A stretch of DNA of 64,000 bases, taken from Aspidapion aeneum. Taxonomy: Eukaryota > Arthropoda > Insecta > Coleoptera > Brentidae. The stretch lies in assembly GCA_963576565.1 (NCBI GenBank), contig OY755047.1:10138931-10202930 (forward strand), read 5' to 3'. Position numbers and translations under genes: made by a program. Positions 11,701 through 19,792 of the stretch are shown here, in pieces. Under the pieces are notes generated by a model, which was not told the origin of the DNA, did not search any database, and was given only the letters and a program-made list of their open reading frames with translations. Every line of letters begins with the position of its first letter. Within the stretch, counting starts at the first letter, position 1.

Positions 11701-14700
11701 AGCTAGCCACAAAAGCCTTAAAAGCTGTTGTGCCTTCTGATTATCATGGTTTTTATGATTCCCTTTATCTTCTTTCTATATTCTGCCATAAATAAAAAAA
11801 ATATTTTTATTATTATTGTTAATTTTATTACTTACTTGATTTCCTCGTATCTCACATTTTTTAGCAAAATTGAACAAAATATTAAGAAATGATATTTGAC
11901 CCATACGTTATTTAACAAAAATACCGATTAGGTAACAAATAAATTGATAGCTAGAAAATGTTTCTAGAAAAATCGAAATAGCAAAGTTTTTAGCGTTTCT
12001 TGTAAAAACACGTTTTCAGACTTACGAGGTTTTGGCTTTACAGCGACGATATGTATATAAGTACGGCCAAGGCCTCCGCGCACTTACACAAGAATTTTTC
12101 TTTTTGGCATTTATACTTCTCGACCCACTCTAAAATTTGTAAAGGTTATAGACAAAATATTGGAACATATTTTTTCAAAACAATATAAAAAATCGAAAAT
12201 GTTACATTTTCAAAATGGCGATTTCTTTAATTTATTGTCTTGTACTAAGGTCACTTCTCAAAGCCTCTTGTTCTTATTTCTATACAGTAGTAAATTTTTA
12301 TTATCAATCAATGCATAAACGGACATCCAGTACCTAATGATTGGAAAATTGCATTCATATTCTCAATACACAAAAAAGGAAACAAGCTGGATTGCAACAA
12401 TTACAGATGAATTTCAGTCACCAGTACTCTAAGTAGATTGTACGGTAGGATTCTTAGAGATCTAATAGAGAATTATTTTCATGAACAAGAAGAAGAAGAA
12501 CAAAGTGGGTTTCGTGCAGGCAGATCTTGTAGTGATAATGTTTTTTGTCTTATACAAGGAATTGAGAAAAGAAGCGCCAGAAATATAGACATAACATAAG
12601 AGCATATGATACCGTTCCAGTAGAAAAATTATGGACGGTGTTGGAACAAACTAATATCAATCATACATACATAAAAGCGATAAAAGAACTATACAAAGGG
12701 TCAAAATCTAAAATTAAAATTGGAAATCGACTTCCAAAAGAATTCCTGGTAACTTAAGACAGGGATGTTGTATCTCTCCAACTCTTTTTAAAATATATAT
12801 CGCAGTGGCTCTAAAAAACTGGAAACGTAAAGTGCACGGCATGAGGATACAACTTAACGACCGATTATACACACTACAGTTTGCTGACCACCAAGTAATT
12901 GTAGCTAATGATAAAGAAGACATGGAGTATATGATGAGAAAGTTAACGGACGAATACCAAAAATGGGGACTAACAGTGAACGTGGACAAGACACAGTACT
13001 TATGTATTGGAAACGAATCCAGTGAGTTAGAACTAGACAAAGGATAAACAATATCTCCATGCAATGAGTATGTATACTTGGGTGTCACATTTGATAAGAC
13101 AGGAACAGACTGTAAAGAATTGGAAAAAAGAATAGTAAAAGCAAAAGAGGTTATTGGATGTCTTAACAGTATTTTATGGAGCAGAGAGATAAAAAGAATG
13201 TAAAATTTAACATATATGAAGCAATGGTGAAAAGAACGCTGTTGTATGGAATAGAGACTTGTCGCGTAACAGAAAAATAAAAAAACAAAAATGGAAAGTG
13301 TCGAAATGGATGCAATAAGAAGATCAATGAGAATATCTAGATTAGATCACATAAGAAATGAGATCATAAAAGAAAGAATGTGAATCGAGGGAAGCATAAT
13401 GGATGACATCACTAAAAGGCAACTGATATGGTACGGCCATGTACAACGGATGAACGACGAAAGATTACCAAAACAGGTCCTAGAATGGCAACCAATAGGG
13501 CGCAGAAAAAGAGGACGTCCTAAACTAGAATGGCAACTGTCAATCCAAAGATCAATGAGTCAAAAAAATCTGACAGATCGAAGGAGGTGGAGAATAGGCG
13601 TCGGACAACGTAGAAAAACTTTCTAAACCGACATAGTAGTAGTAGTAATTTTTTTTTGCAAAATTCGTTTTTTTTAGGAAAAATCATAAACCATAAATAT
13701 GCTGTGGCCAGTTAAGAAGATAAAACACCCTGTAGAATTAAGGAATCGCAACATTTTTTAATATTTTTTATCTTGGTGTAATCGGTATCTATAGAGGAAC
13801 CAAAAAATTAATTTGTATTAAAATCAAAATTGTTAAGTGCAAAAGGTGGCTGGGTTGACATGGAAAGCTCCGAGGGGTGAACAGCTAACCTAAACTGTGT
13901 ACACCGATTGTGAAAATCCACAATGTTTTGCTAAGATTGTGAGGGATTGTGGTAAGATTGTGAAAGATTGTGAGGGATTGCGAGGGATTGTGGAGGACTG
14001 TGCAACGGTGTAGCGTGCCTGAAGGGGCGGGAGGCGACAGCCCATCAAAAATTCTTGCGACCAAAAAAAAAAGGTCATCATGTCTATAGTTTCCGTTGCG
14101 AGGGGTTGGACTGTGGTAAGATTGTGACAGATTGTTAGTGATTGGGACCGACTGTGTAAAGATTGTGAAGGATTGTGGGATGAAGGATTGTGAAAGATTG
14201 TGAGTGATTCGGCTGGATTGTGTAAAGATTGGATTGTGAAGGATTGTGAGGGATTGTGGTAAGATTGTGAGGGATTGTGAAGGATTGTGGTAAGTTTGAA
14301 GAAAGTTGACGTCCTTAGAATTTACAGTGAGGACTCCTATCATTAAACAATCGAATTGTATTTATAGAATACCTTGCTCTTGTCAAAAATTATATATTGG
14401 CCAGACGAAACAATATATTGAATCCAGAATAAGACAACATAAATACGATTGTCAAGTAAAAAATAAAAATAAAATTGAAAAAACCGCCTTAGCCGCTCAT
14501 CATTTTGAAACTAGTCATGAATTTGATTTTAACAATATTAAGATTTTAAACCAAGAGAAATATCGTGAAAAACGTAACATCTCTGAGATGTTTTTTATTA
14601 ATTGTTACCATGATAGCACTGTTAATTATCGAACAGATGTTCAAAATCTAGCAGTTTTGTATAACTGTTTGATTAAAAAACAAAAAGAGAACTTAAATCC

Positions 14701-17601
14701 ATATAACGAAAATTAGCTAAATTATTTTTATCTTAAAATTAAGAAATAAAGATAAGTATGACAACAATGTTTTCAACATATTAAGAAGTTTTCGGTGTTG
14801 CCAATATATGGTTTTAAAAATTTTTTATAAACAATTTGAGGTATTTTTAAATGTCTGTTCCGTATTGTTATATGTAATTTTAATCTAAAACTTATTTATT
14901 TATGACAAGTTTGGCAACATAGTTACACCGTTCAAACAGGAGCCAACAACAGACGACTGGGAAAAGTAACTAAATAATATAAATTAAAATTAATAAAAAG
15001 ATATAAATAAAAATAGTAATTTTAACAGAAATTGGAAAACATATATAATAATATTAATTAATTTTTACAAAAAGTTGTTGGTTTTATAGTTATGCTGCGA
15101 TTCTTGTCTTTGTGTTTAGTGTTGAAACTGTACCTGACATCTTGTAATTGTCCGAAAAATGTGTGCCTATTTATTAAGATCTACGTGTTAACCCATTAAT
15201 TTTAAGGGTAAGTTATTAAAATTAAAATCCATACCAGTAGATCCATAAATAAATAATAAAACCTAATTAATGTCAATATTACCTAACAAACTATTACAAT
15301 CGAATTGATTTTAATGTCATGGTGCTATTAAAAAAATTATAATAAGAAGTTAAATAGATAAAATCTATAAAAATAGTTATAAAATAAAATAAAAAAAATA
15401 ATAAATTAAAAAAAAAATAGTAATAACAAATAAAATAGATAAAAAAACTTAAAAACACCAGAAGAATATATCTTATGTATTAATGTTATTTATTAATTGA
15501 ATTAAAAAAAAACCTATTAGCTTTATATAATTATAATATTTATGAATGTATAATAATACTGCTATATTGTCTTCTAACGTCATTCTACATTTTTATTGTG
15601 TTTGTATTATAGCTTGAAAAAGACGGAAAACAACCGTCGAAACGTCGCCAGAAAATAAAGAGGGTTAAATCTCTAACGTTGTCCTTATTTCCCGCTAACC
15701 TTTACTCACTGATTGTGGTAAGGTTGTGACAGATTGTGAGTGATTGAGAGGGATTGTGTAAATATTGTGAGAAATGTGTACACCGATTGTGAGAGCTGTT
15801 CACCCCTCGGAAAGCCCCATATCAGAAATCTCACTAAGTTCTGATCATTTTTAGAAAGATTTTTCTTGAATGGCAAAAGAAACGATTATACTGATGAATT
15901 TGAATGGCTAACTGGCCCACACAAGGATATGAAATACACCAAATGGCTCGAGGGCGAACCCAACAACGAGGGATCCAATGAAAACTGCTTGACTATTAGG
16001 AAAAGAGGTAAAAAAACAGTATCACCGAAAGCGGGGAATCAAGGGGGATTTTTTAATAAATAAAGCCGTTTTTGAGAATGTTTTTACTATATTCTGTAAA
16101 ACAATTTTTTTTAAAATCCTTAATCCTTAATTTTTCAGAGCCGTTCCATTAGCTCACACACAAATTAAATTTAAAGCAGAAGCGAATGTGTTCGTTTCTG
16201 CATGGAAACAGCGGCGTAGCGTGCCCGAAAGGGCGGGGGGGGGGGCGACAGCTAAAAAGGGCGCCTCTGAAAACTGATGAAAAATCTTGTGGCAAAAAAA
16301 AACAAAAAGGTCAAAAAGGCGCCTCTCACAAATCTTGCGACCAAAAAAAAAACAAAAAAAAAAAAAGGTCTTCATGTCGTTACTTTCCTTTGGCACCCAC
16401 TCAATTGGACTTAATAAAGCTGAGGGCGCTTCGGCCACCTATGGGGCGCCACTACCCTCGGGGCGGGGGGGGGGGCGACGAACCCCCCGCGCCCCCCCCC
16501 CCACGCTACGCCGCTGCATGGAAAGCAATCGGATTACCTACATCTATTTGTTTATATTCGGCACTCGGCAGACTTTTAAAACTTAATATAGTTATTTACA
16601 TTCGTTTACAAAAATTACAACATTAAAAAATGATATTTTTGTAGTGTAATTTTCATTTAAAAAGATTAACCGAACCGAACCGAACCGAACCCCTTAGTCG
16701 AAGTATATGCCAAAACCGAATCAAACCAAATATTCGATAAATTTTGTACTACCGCTATTTTGTACCGGCGCTATTTTGTACCGGCGCTATTTTGTTCTGC
16801 GCTATTTTGTTTCAGCGCTATTTTTTCTCAGCACTATTTTGTACCAACGCTATTTTGTACCGACGCTATATTGTACCGACGTTATTTTATTTCGCGCTAA
16901 TTTGTCGCAGAGCCCTTTTGTCGCTGCGCTGTTTTGTCGCAGCGCTATTTTGTCACCGCTATTTTGTTCCTCGCCATTTGTACAGCGCTGTTTTGTAACG
17001 GAACCAAAAAGATCATTTGATCGTGGTAGATTACAGTGGCGTATATAGAAAAAAGTTTCGGGGTGGGCCCGAGGCAGTTTGGCGGGGGCCCGAGACCCCA
17101 TGAGGCCGTATTTTATGCTATTTTATGTTCGTATTCAGGAAATATGTGGAAAATATCTAAAAACATCTTAGCTTCGGGGGGGGGGGGCCGGGCCCCCCAG
17201 GCCGCCCCCTTATATACGCCACTGGTAGATTAAAAATTCTATATTTTGAAAATTGAGCAGTTTTGATCCCCACGTATGAATAAAACACCAACACTACAAT
17301 ACCTATAATGGCTATTCTTCTTCTTTGTGTGTTTAACATGAGAGTTAGAAAGCATTTTGATAGTTCTCTGTTTCTTTAAGATAATACCTATGGATGGAAC
17401 GATGTACCGTGTGGATTTTCCTACATGTATCCTTTTATCTGCATGAAAGTGACAGATGACAGCGACAACACCACAGAAAATACAACTTTTTATGATGTTA
17501 GCATTGAACGTGAAGAAAACTTTTCATATGACAGCAACCGCCGTTCTTTTGAAACTTATATGAGGCGGCATCACGGTTGGACGAGAAATAACAGATATTA
17601 A
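5784..17601 (+). CDS. C-type lectin gene 1 (five exons, 202 aa, secreted)
   Basis: Exons: 5784..5853, 5922..5962, 10471..10594, 15855..16007, 17381..17601. All junctions are GT-AG and phases match (1,0,1,1). Exon 1 encodes a signal peptide with a hydrophobic core ending near residue 20-24. The CTLD runs from about residue 30 to 151 with the four conserved cysteines C47, C123, C140 and C150. EPN at 113-115 and WND at 135-137 are the calcium-site-2 residues of mannose-type CTLDs, so a secreted carbohydrate-binding protein, perhaps in immunity or symbiont/pathogen recognition, is a reasonable inference. A 50-residue acidic tail follows with N-glycosylation sequons (N159, N163). The start is the only ATG in frame with the hydrophobic leader and is conserved in genes 2 and 3. 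Large introns are transposon-filled. An alternative last exon lies at 19086..19306. Confidence 0.9.
5983..6141. mobile_element. hAT-type MITE, 159 bp, in lectin intron 2
   Basis: Inverted termini CAGGGCCATATCTG and CAGATACGGCCCTG enclose C- and G-runs. Flanks CTTGAACC and CTTCAACC are an 8-bp duplication with one mismatch. Gene 2 has the unduplicated CTTCAACC at the corresponding place in its intron 2, which is an empty site. It is non-coding. Confidence 0.8.
6414..7160. mobile_element. Foldback element with minisatellite arms, 747 bp
   Basis: The two ends are inverted copies beginning GGCTCTGCTACAGAATAG. Each arm is an array of a 15-18-bp unit, AAAATAGCGCTGCTAC on the left (to about 6720) and its complement on the right (6970-7160). 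The centre (about 6720-6960) is a hairpin rich in CGAACCGAACC. A perfect 9-bp duplication ATTTACAAC flanks it (6405..6413, 7161..7169), and the related Tigger copy near 23370 shows the uninterrupted sequence. A 9-bp duplication fits Mutator-like or foldback transposons. It has no coding capacity. Confidence 0.8.
7239..7367 (+). pseudogene. Tigger/CENP-B-type transposase, N-terminal HTH fragment
   Basis: A 42-codon frame begins MAPSKKLLSLREKMEVVNVL, continues through KNAEKFNIGKSQAE and then stops. The pattern, basic start, REKMEVV helix and GKSQA turn, is that of the pogo/Tigger DNA-binding helix-turn-helix. The rest of the transposase is gone, so this is a relic of the element at 6161..7480. 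Tigger copy 22936..33347 carries the same segment in inverted orientation near 23255-23330. Confidence 0.75.
7481..8616. other. Lectin 1 intron 2 sequence between transposons
   Basis: The part at 7490-7570 (GCGTGCGGAAGACAG...) is conserved at the same intron position in genes 2 (33777) and 3 (51716). From 7944 onward the sequence is near-identical to gene 3 (from 53635). Between 7573 and 7943 genes 1 and 3 differ completely; gene 3 has the tyrosine-recombinase region there. No exon is recognised. Confidence 0.55.
8617..10178. mobile_element. Foldback element with about 300-bp inverted arms, copy in gene 1
   Basis: The left arm starts CAATGAATAGAGG and the right arm ends with its complement. 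The arms (about 8617-8930 and 9885-10178) are inverted copies that share a block reading TAGTTTTTTGCC and another around AGTAGTAACGGAGCTAGG. The centre is AT-rich with repeats related to 4880-5440. No protein is encoded. The same element sits at the same place in gene 3 (54332..55870), so the insertion predates that duplication. Confidence 0.75.
10935..12053 (+). mobile_element. TIR DNA transposon with degenerate transposase-like frame, gene 1 copy
   Basis: It starts CATATCGTCGCTGTAAA and ends with the complement, TTTACAGCGACGATATG. The similarity extends further inward to AAAACCTCGTA. CAAAACCTYGTATCTC-like motifs recur subterminally near 10960 and 11110. The interior carries the protein relic at 11355..11795. 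The target duplication is not clear. A second copy at 56673..57796 lies in the same intron of gene 3. Because the coding relic sits between terminal inverted repeats, the protein family is probably the mobilising transposase. Confidence 0.75.
11355..11795 (+). pseudogene. Transposase-like protein fragment (GHSQxEC...STIERR family)
   Basis: The frame reads GHSQKECDSVHSTIERRMKN, then a stop, then continues without break through DIYSPFNYAEI, FFQDYFQIKYYSSLRPG and GDSTVNDLRALKYCP to FCHK and a stop. From memory, the GHSQMEC...VHSTIE...RPG...VGD...DLRALKY order resembles a family of uncharacterised insect proteins; I cannot verify that here and assign no enzyme activity. The copy in gene 3 (57098..57538) shares the internal stop, so it was already dead when the gene duplicated. 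Confidence 0.55.
12296..13640 (+). pseudogene. 5'-truncated, decayed RTE-type LINE, gene 1 copy
   Basis: Reverse-transcriptase segments appear in order: PVPNDWKIAFI, SVTSTLSRLYGRI, EEEEQSGFRAGRS, YDTVPVEKLW, MALKNWKRKVHGM, LQFADHQVIVAND, then the C-terminal WYGHVQRMNDERLPK and GRRKRGRPK. Frames are broken by stops and small deletions, and the catalytic FADD is mutated to FADH. The strand carrying the first catalytic aspartate (D-x-x-KAYD) is partly deleted. The 3' end, ACCGACATAGTAGTAGTAG, closes with short tandem repeats as in RTE-clade elements. It shows weaker similarity to the intact element at 23606..26951, so it is a different subfamily. The duplicate in gene 3 is at 58035..59395. Confidence 0.85.
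14295..15710 (+). mobile_element. 5'-truncated Penelope-like retroelement
   Basis: Flanked by GATTGTGGTAAG on both sides (up to 14294 and from 15711), a plausible 12-bp duplication, though the host repeat itself contains that motif. The first part encodes a GIY-YIG domain, the C-terminal endonuclease of Penelope-like elements. The remainder is AT-rich 3' sequence that ends with a segment (15613-15650) reading AGACGG...CCGTCGAAACGTCGCC, a form often seen at Penelope-like termini. It is absent from the otherwise matching gene 3 intron, so it inserted after the duplication or was precisely lost there. Confidence 0.8.
14306..14716 (+). pseudogene. GIY-YIG endonuclease domain of a Penelope-like element
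   Basis: The translated region contains CIYRIPCSCQKLYIGQT followed by ESRIRQHKYDC and a His-Phe-rich helix (AAHHFETSHEF). This is the GIY-YIG nuclease core with the arginine-containing helix, preceded by the IPC-x-C motif usual in Penelope-like proteins. Only the C-terminal domain remains; the reverse transcriptase is missing because the copy is 5' truncated. The apparent Met start is an artefact of the truncation. Confidence 0.8.
16209..16516. mobile_element. hAT-type MITE, 308 bp, lectin intron 4
   Basis: Termini CAGCGGCGTAGCGTG and CACGCTACGCCGCTG are perfect inverted repeats. CATGGAAA is duplicated exactly on both sides (16201..16208, 16517..16524). The interior holds long G, C and A runs. 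Gene 3 lacks the element and also about 21 bp of flanking sequence at the matching place (60511). It is non-coding. Confidence 0.85.
16665..17005. repeat. GCGCTATTTTGTACC minisatellite block with CCGAA repeats, gene 1
   Basis: CCGAACCGAAC repeats at 16670-16692 are followed by about fifteen imperfect 15-18-bp units of the form GCGCTATTTTGTACC. This is one arm plus centre of the foldback family seen whole at 6414..7160. The second arm and a clear target duplication are missing. The gene 3 version (60645..60920) has fewer units. Confidence 0.75.
17034..17224. mobile_element. hAT-type MITE (CAGTGGCGTATATA family), 191 bp
   Basis: Inverted ends CAGTGGCGTATATA/TATATACGCCACTG and an exact 8-bp duplication GTAGATTA. 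Gene 3 at 60947 reads straight through a single GTAGATTA, so the empty site is visible in the same window. An older relative is at 429..614. Confidence 0.9.
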
Positions 17602-17608
17602 AAAAATT

Positions 17609-17706
17609 CCCGGTGGGCCGGTGCCTCTTGGACCGGTGCCGTACGGTCCAGTGCCGTATGGGCCGGTGCCTTATGAGCCAGTTCCTCATCGGCCGGTACC
17701 GGTCAC
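17609..17706 (+). repeat. 15-bp GC-rich repeats just after the lectin 1 stop
   Basis: Six imperfect 15-bp units of the form CCGGTGCCGTACGGT lie in the 3' untranslated region, eight bases beyond the stop. One reading frame (offset from the exon) encodes repeated PVPYG pentapeptides. Gene 3 lacks exactly one 15-bp unit (61328..61410), and the 3' region of the alternative exon (19315..19336) has only a short version. The frame is not joined to the lectin reading frame. Confidence 0.7.
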
Positions 17707-17808
17707 GTTTATTATTATAAAATGTGTCTTATACAAGGGTAAATGGGGAACTGTAAATCGGCCGTAGCCATTTTTCTGCTTGCGCGATTGATCGCTTTTA
17801 CCGGCAAG

Positions 17809-18251
17809 GAAACGTAATGCTACATTAAATACTCCATTTCCTAGCAGGTATGCGCAAGGAAACGGAATGTTACATTAAATACTCCATTTTCTAGCAGGTA
17901 TGCGGAAGGGAACGGAATGCTACATTAAATACTCCATTTCCTAGCAGGTATGCGCAAGGAAACGGAATGCTAGATTAAATACTCCATTTCCTAGCAGGTA
18001 TGCGCAAGGAAACGGAATGCTACATTAAATACTCCATTTCCTAGCAGGTATGCGCAAGGAAACGGAATGCTAGATTAAATACTCCATTTCCTAGCAGGTA
18101 TGCGCAAGGAAACGGAATGCTACATTAAATACTCCATTTCCTAGCAGGTATGCGCAAGGAAACGGAATGCTACATTAAATACTCCATTTCCTAGCAGGTA
18201 TGCGCAAGGAAACGGAATGCTACATTAAATACTCCATTTCCTAGCAGGTAT
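17809..18251 (+). repeat. 50-bp minisatellite between alternative terminal exons, about 9 copies
   Basis: Regular 50-bp units containing GCAAGGAAACGGAATGCTAC, ACTCCATTTCC and TAGCAGGTAT. Units are almost identical, with only scattered substitutions. Each unit contains an inverted pair TTTCC...GGAAA around AGCAGGTATGCGCAA. The homologous array in gene 3 (61513..62208) has about 14 units. Confidence 0.9.
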
Positions 18252-19085
18252 GCACGAGTCTCTGCAAGCACATGGTGCTGTTTCTCAAAACGTATCTATA
18301 TTCTTAATGAAACGATATCCGAATTTTTGTACATGTTTTAAGCTAATAAAAATAAAGCAAATTATCCCCTCCAAGTGTTTTTTTTTTCAAATTTATGGGG
18401 TTATTAATACAATAGGTATTTTTTAGAAAAACGTACAGGCATTTACGTAATGGAGCGATCTTGTGTCACAATCTACTTAAAATAAAATATACCATCACCT
18501 CAAGTATTTTTTTAAAATCAAAATTAAATGAAAAAAGTCATATTTTGACTAAAAAATTAAGAAGTGTCAAAGATATAAATAGGTGAGTTGACACTAAATT
18601 TCGTAAAAAACTAAAATAAATTGTGGCAAAAGACCGGTTTTTTCGATTTTTCTCGGTTAAAATTAGATAGGAGACAAAAATACTTTAAAAAAAAATCGTA
18701 GTCCTTTTTATTGCCTATGACTTTTATATTCAACTTTTTTCAATAGGAGGCCTAGTTTCGCTGAAAACCATGAAAACCCATTATCCACCTCTAAAAGATC
18801 ACTCTATTCCACCCTTATAACTCGGATCGAATATAGTTTATTTTTCGAATCTTTTTTTTCACGTGGTTTTAAGACGGTTATCAATTTTGGTATTTTTTAA
18901 AAGTTTAGTAAGCAAAAATAAAAAGTTTTAAAAAATCATAATTTTTAAACATCTAGAGAAGTTTTGACCCCCACGTATGAACAAAAACACCAACACTACA
19001 ACGCCTATCATATTGGCTATTCTTCTTCTTTGTGTGCTTAATGTGAGAGTTAGAAAGCATTTTGATAGTTCTCTGTTTCTTTAAG

Positions 19086-19306
19086 ATAATGCCTATGGAT
19101 GGAACGATGTACCGTGTGGATTTTCCTACAAGTATCCTTTTATCTGCATGAAAGTGACAGATGACAGCGACAACAGTACAGAAAATACAACTTTTTATGA
19201 TGTCAGCACTGAACGTGAACGATACCTGATATATTATGACAGCGACAGCCCTGAATATGAATCTATGATAAGGAATCACGGATGGAATAGCCGTTTTGGA
19301 AAATAA
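19086..19306 (+). CDS. Alternative terminal exon (5b) of lectin gene 1
   Basis: It has the same length (221 nt), acceptor sequence (TTTCTTTAAG) and entry phase as exon 5 at 17381..17601, so it can be spliced to exon 4 instead. It encodes NAYGWNDVPC, YPFICMKVTDDSDN and then a divergent tail (RERYLIYYDSDS...GWNSRFGK) ending in TAA. WND and both cysteines are kept. About 110 bp upstream of the acceptor is also duplicated between 5a and 5b. It may be a mutually exclusive last exon or the remnant of another lectin gene that lost exons 1-4. The intact frame favours use. Confidence 0.75.
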
Positions 19307-19792
19307 AAAAATTCTCAGTGCCGGTACCGGTCACGTTTATTAATATAAAATATGTGTTATATAAGGGTGTGTGACCAGTGAATGACCGCCTACCAGTGAA
19401 TGACCACCCTGTACTGTTTTTTGTATTATTAAGAATTATGAAAACCCAAAATAAATAAAATATTCTGCAATTTGATCCTTACAATATTCCCCAAACCTCC
19501 TTTGTAGCTATTCTGGGTCTTGAACGATGTGATAGTTCCCATCACATGCTTTAGCCAATGGCAAGCTTTAAATTAGTTCCGAGCCGTCACGTGCTATGCA
19601 AAAACACCTCCGTAACGCAAGCTTCTTCTACGATCTGACCGCGGAACGTTCAGTCGGTCCGGGGCAGGAGAACAGATTTCACTTCAAACGCGTAAAATTC
19701 ACTAACTTTGAAAAGCGGGCGACTATGCCATTGATCGAGACAAGTCATTTCGCATAACACTCGACCGCTCAGAGTTTGCTATTGGTCAAAGC
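19307..19792. other. Sequence between lectin exon 5b and a LINE
   Basis: A 3' region with AATATAAAATATG near 19342 could serve as a variant poly(A) signal for exon 5b. After that CCAGTGAATGACC is repeated (19376, 19391). From 19560 to 19790 the base composition rises to about half G+C without a recognisable gene. Confidence 0.4.

Larger units (their letters stand above)
13871..15809. mobile_element. hAT-like non-autonomous element filled with GATTGTG repeats, interrupted by a Penelope-like insertion
   Basis: Ends are CGAGGGGTGAACAGCT and AGCTGTTCACCCCTCG. Flanks GAAAGCTC and GAAAGCCC are an 8-bp duplication with one mismatch. The inside is an irregular minisatellite of GATTGTGAGG/GATTGTGGTAA units (13911..14294 and 15711..15790). 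At 14006-14090 it also contains part of the GCGGTGTAGCGTGCC MITE family. The gene 3 copy (59622..60125) is uninterrupted and gives the empty site for the 14295..15710 insertion. Confidence 0.75.

Noticed and set aside
12714..13088. 124-aa minus-strand frame (also 58459..58839)
   Set aside because: It is the antisense shadow of the reverse-transcriptase frame on the + strand.
13885..14343. 152-aa minus-strand frame with NPSQSLTI repeats (also 59682..60192)
   Set aside because: It is the complement of the GATTGTG minisatellite of a non-coding hAT-like element.
16672..16692. CCGAAC repeats as an interstitial telomere-like tract
   Set aside because: Only four units, not an insect telomere repeat, and explained by the centre of the foldback family at 6414..7160.
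17498..17689. 63-aa minus-strand frame rich in RHRPIRHW
   Set aside because: It is the complement of the 15-bp repeats and lectin exon 5; no independent evidence of coding.
19553..19790. Higher-GC stretch considered as a CpG-type promoter or a 5' exon
   Set aside because: No start codon with a convincing frame, no downstream host exon; it runs directly into the broken LINE.
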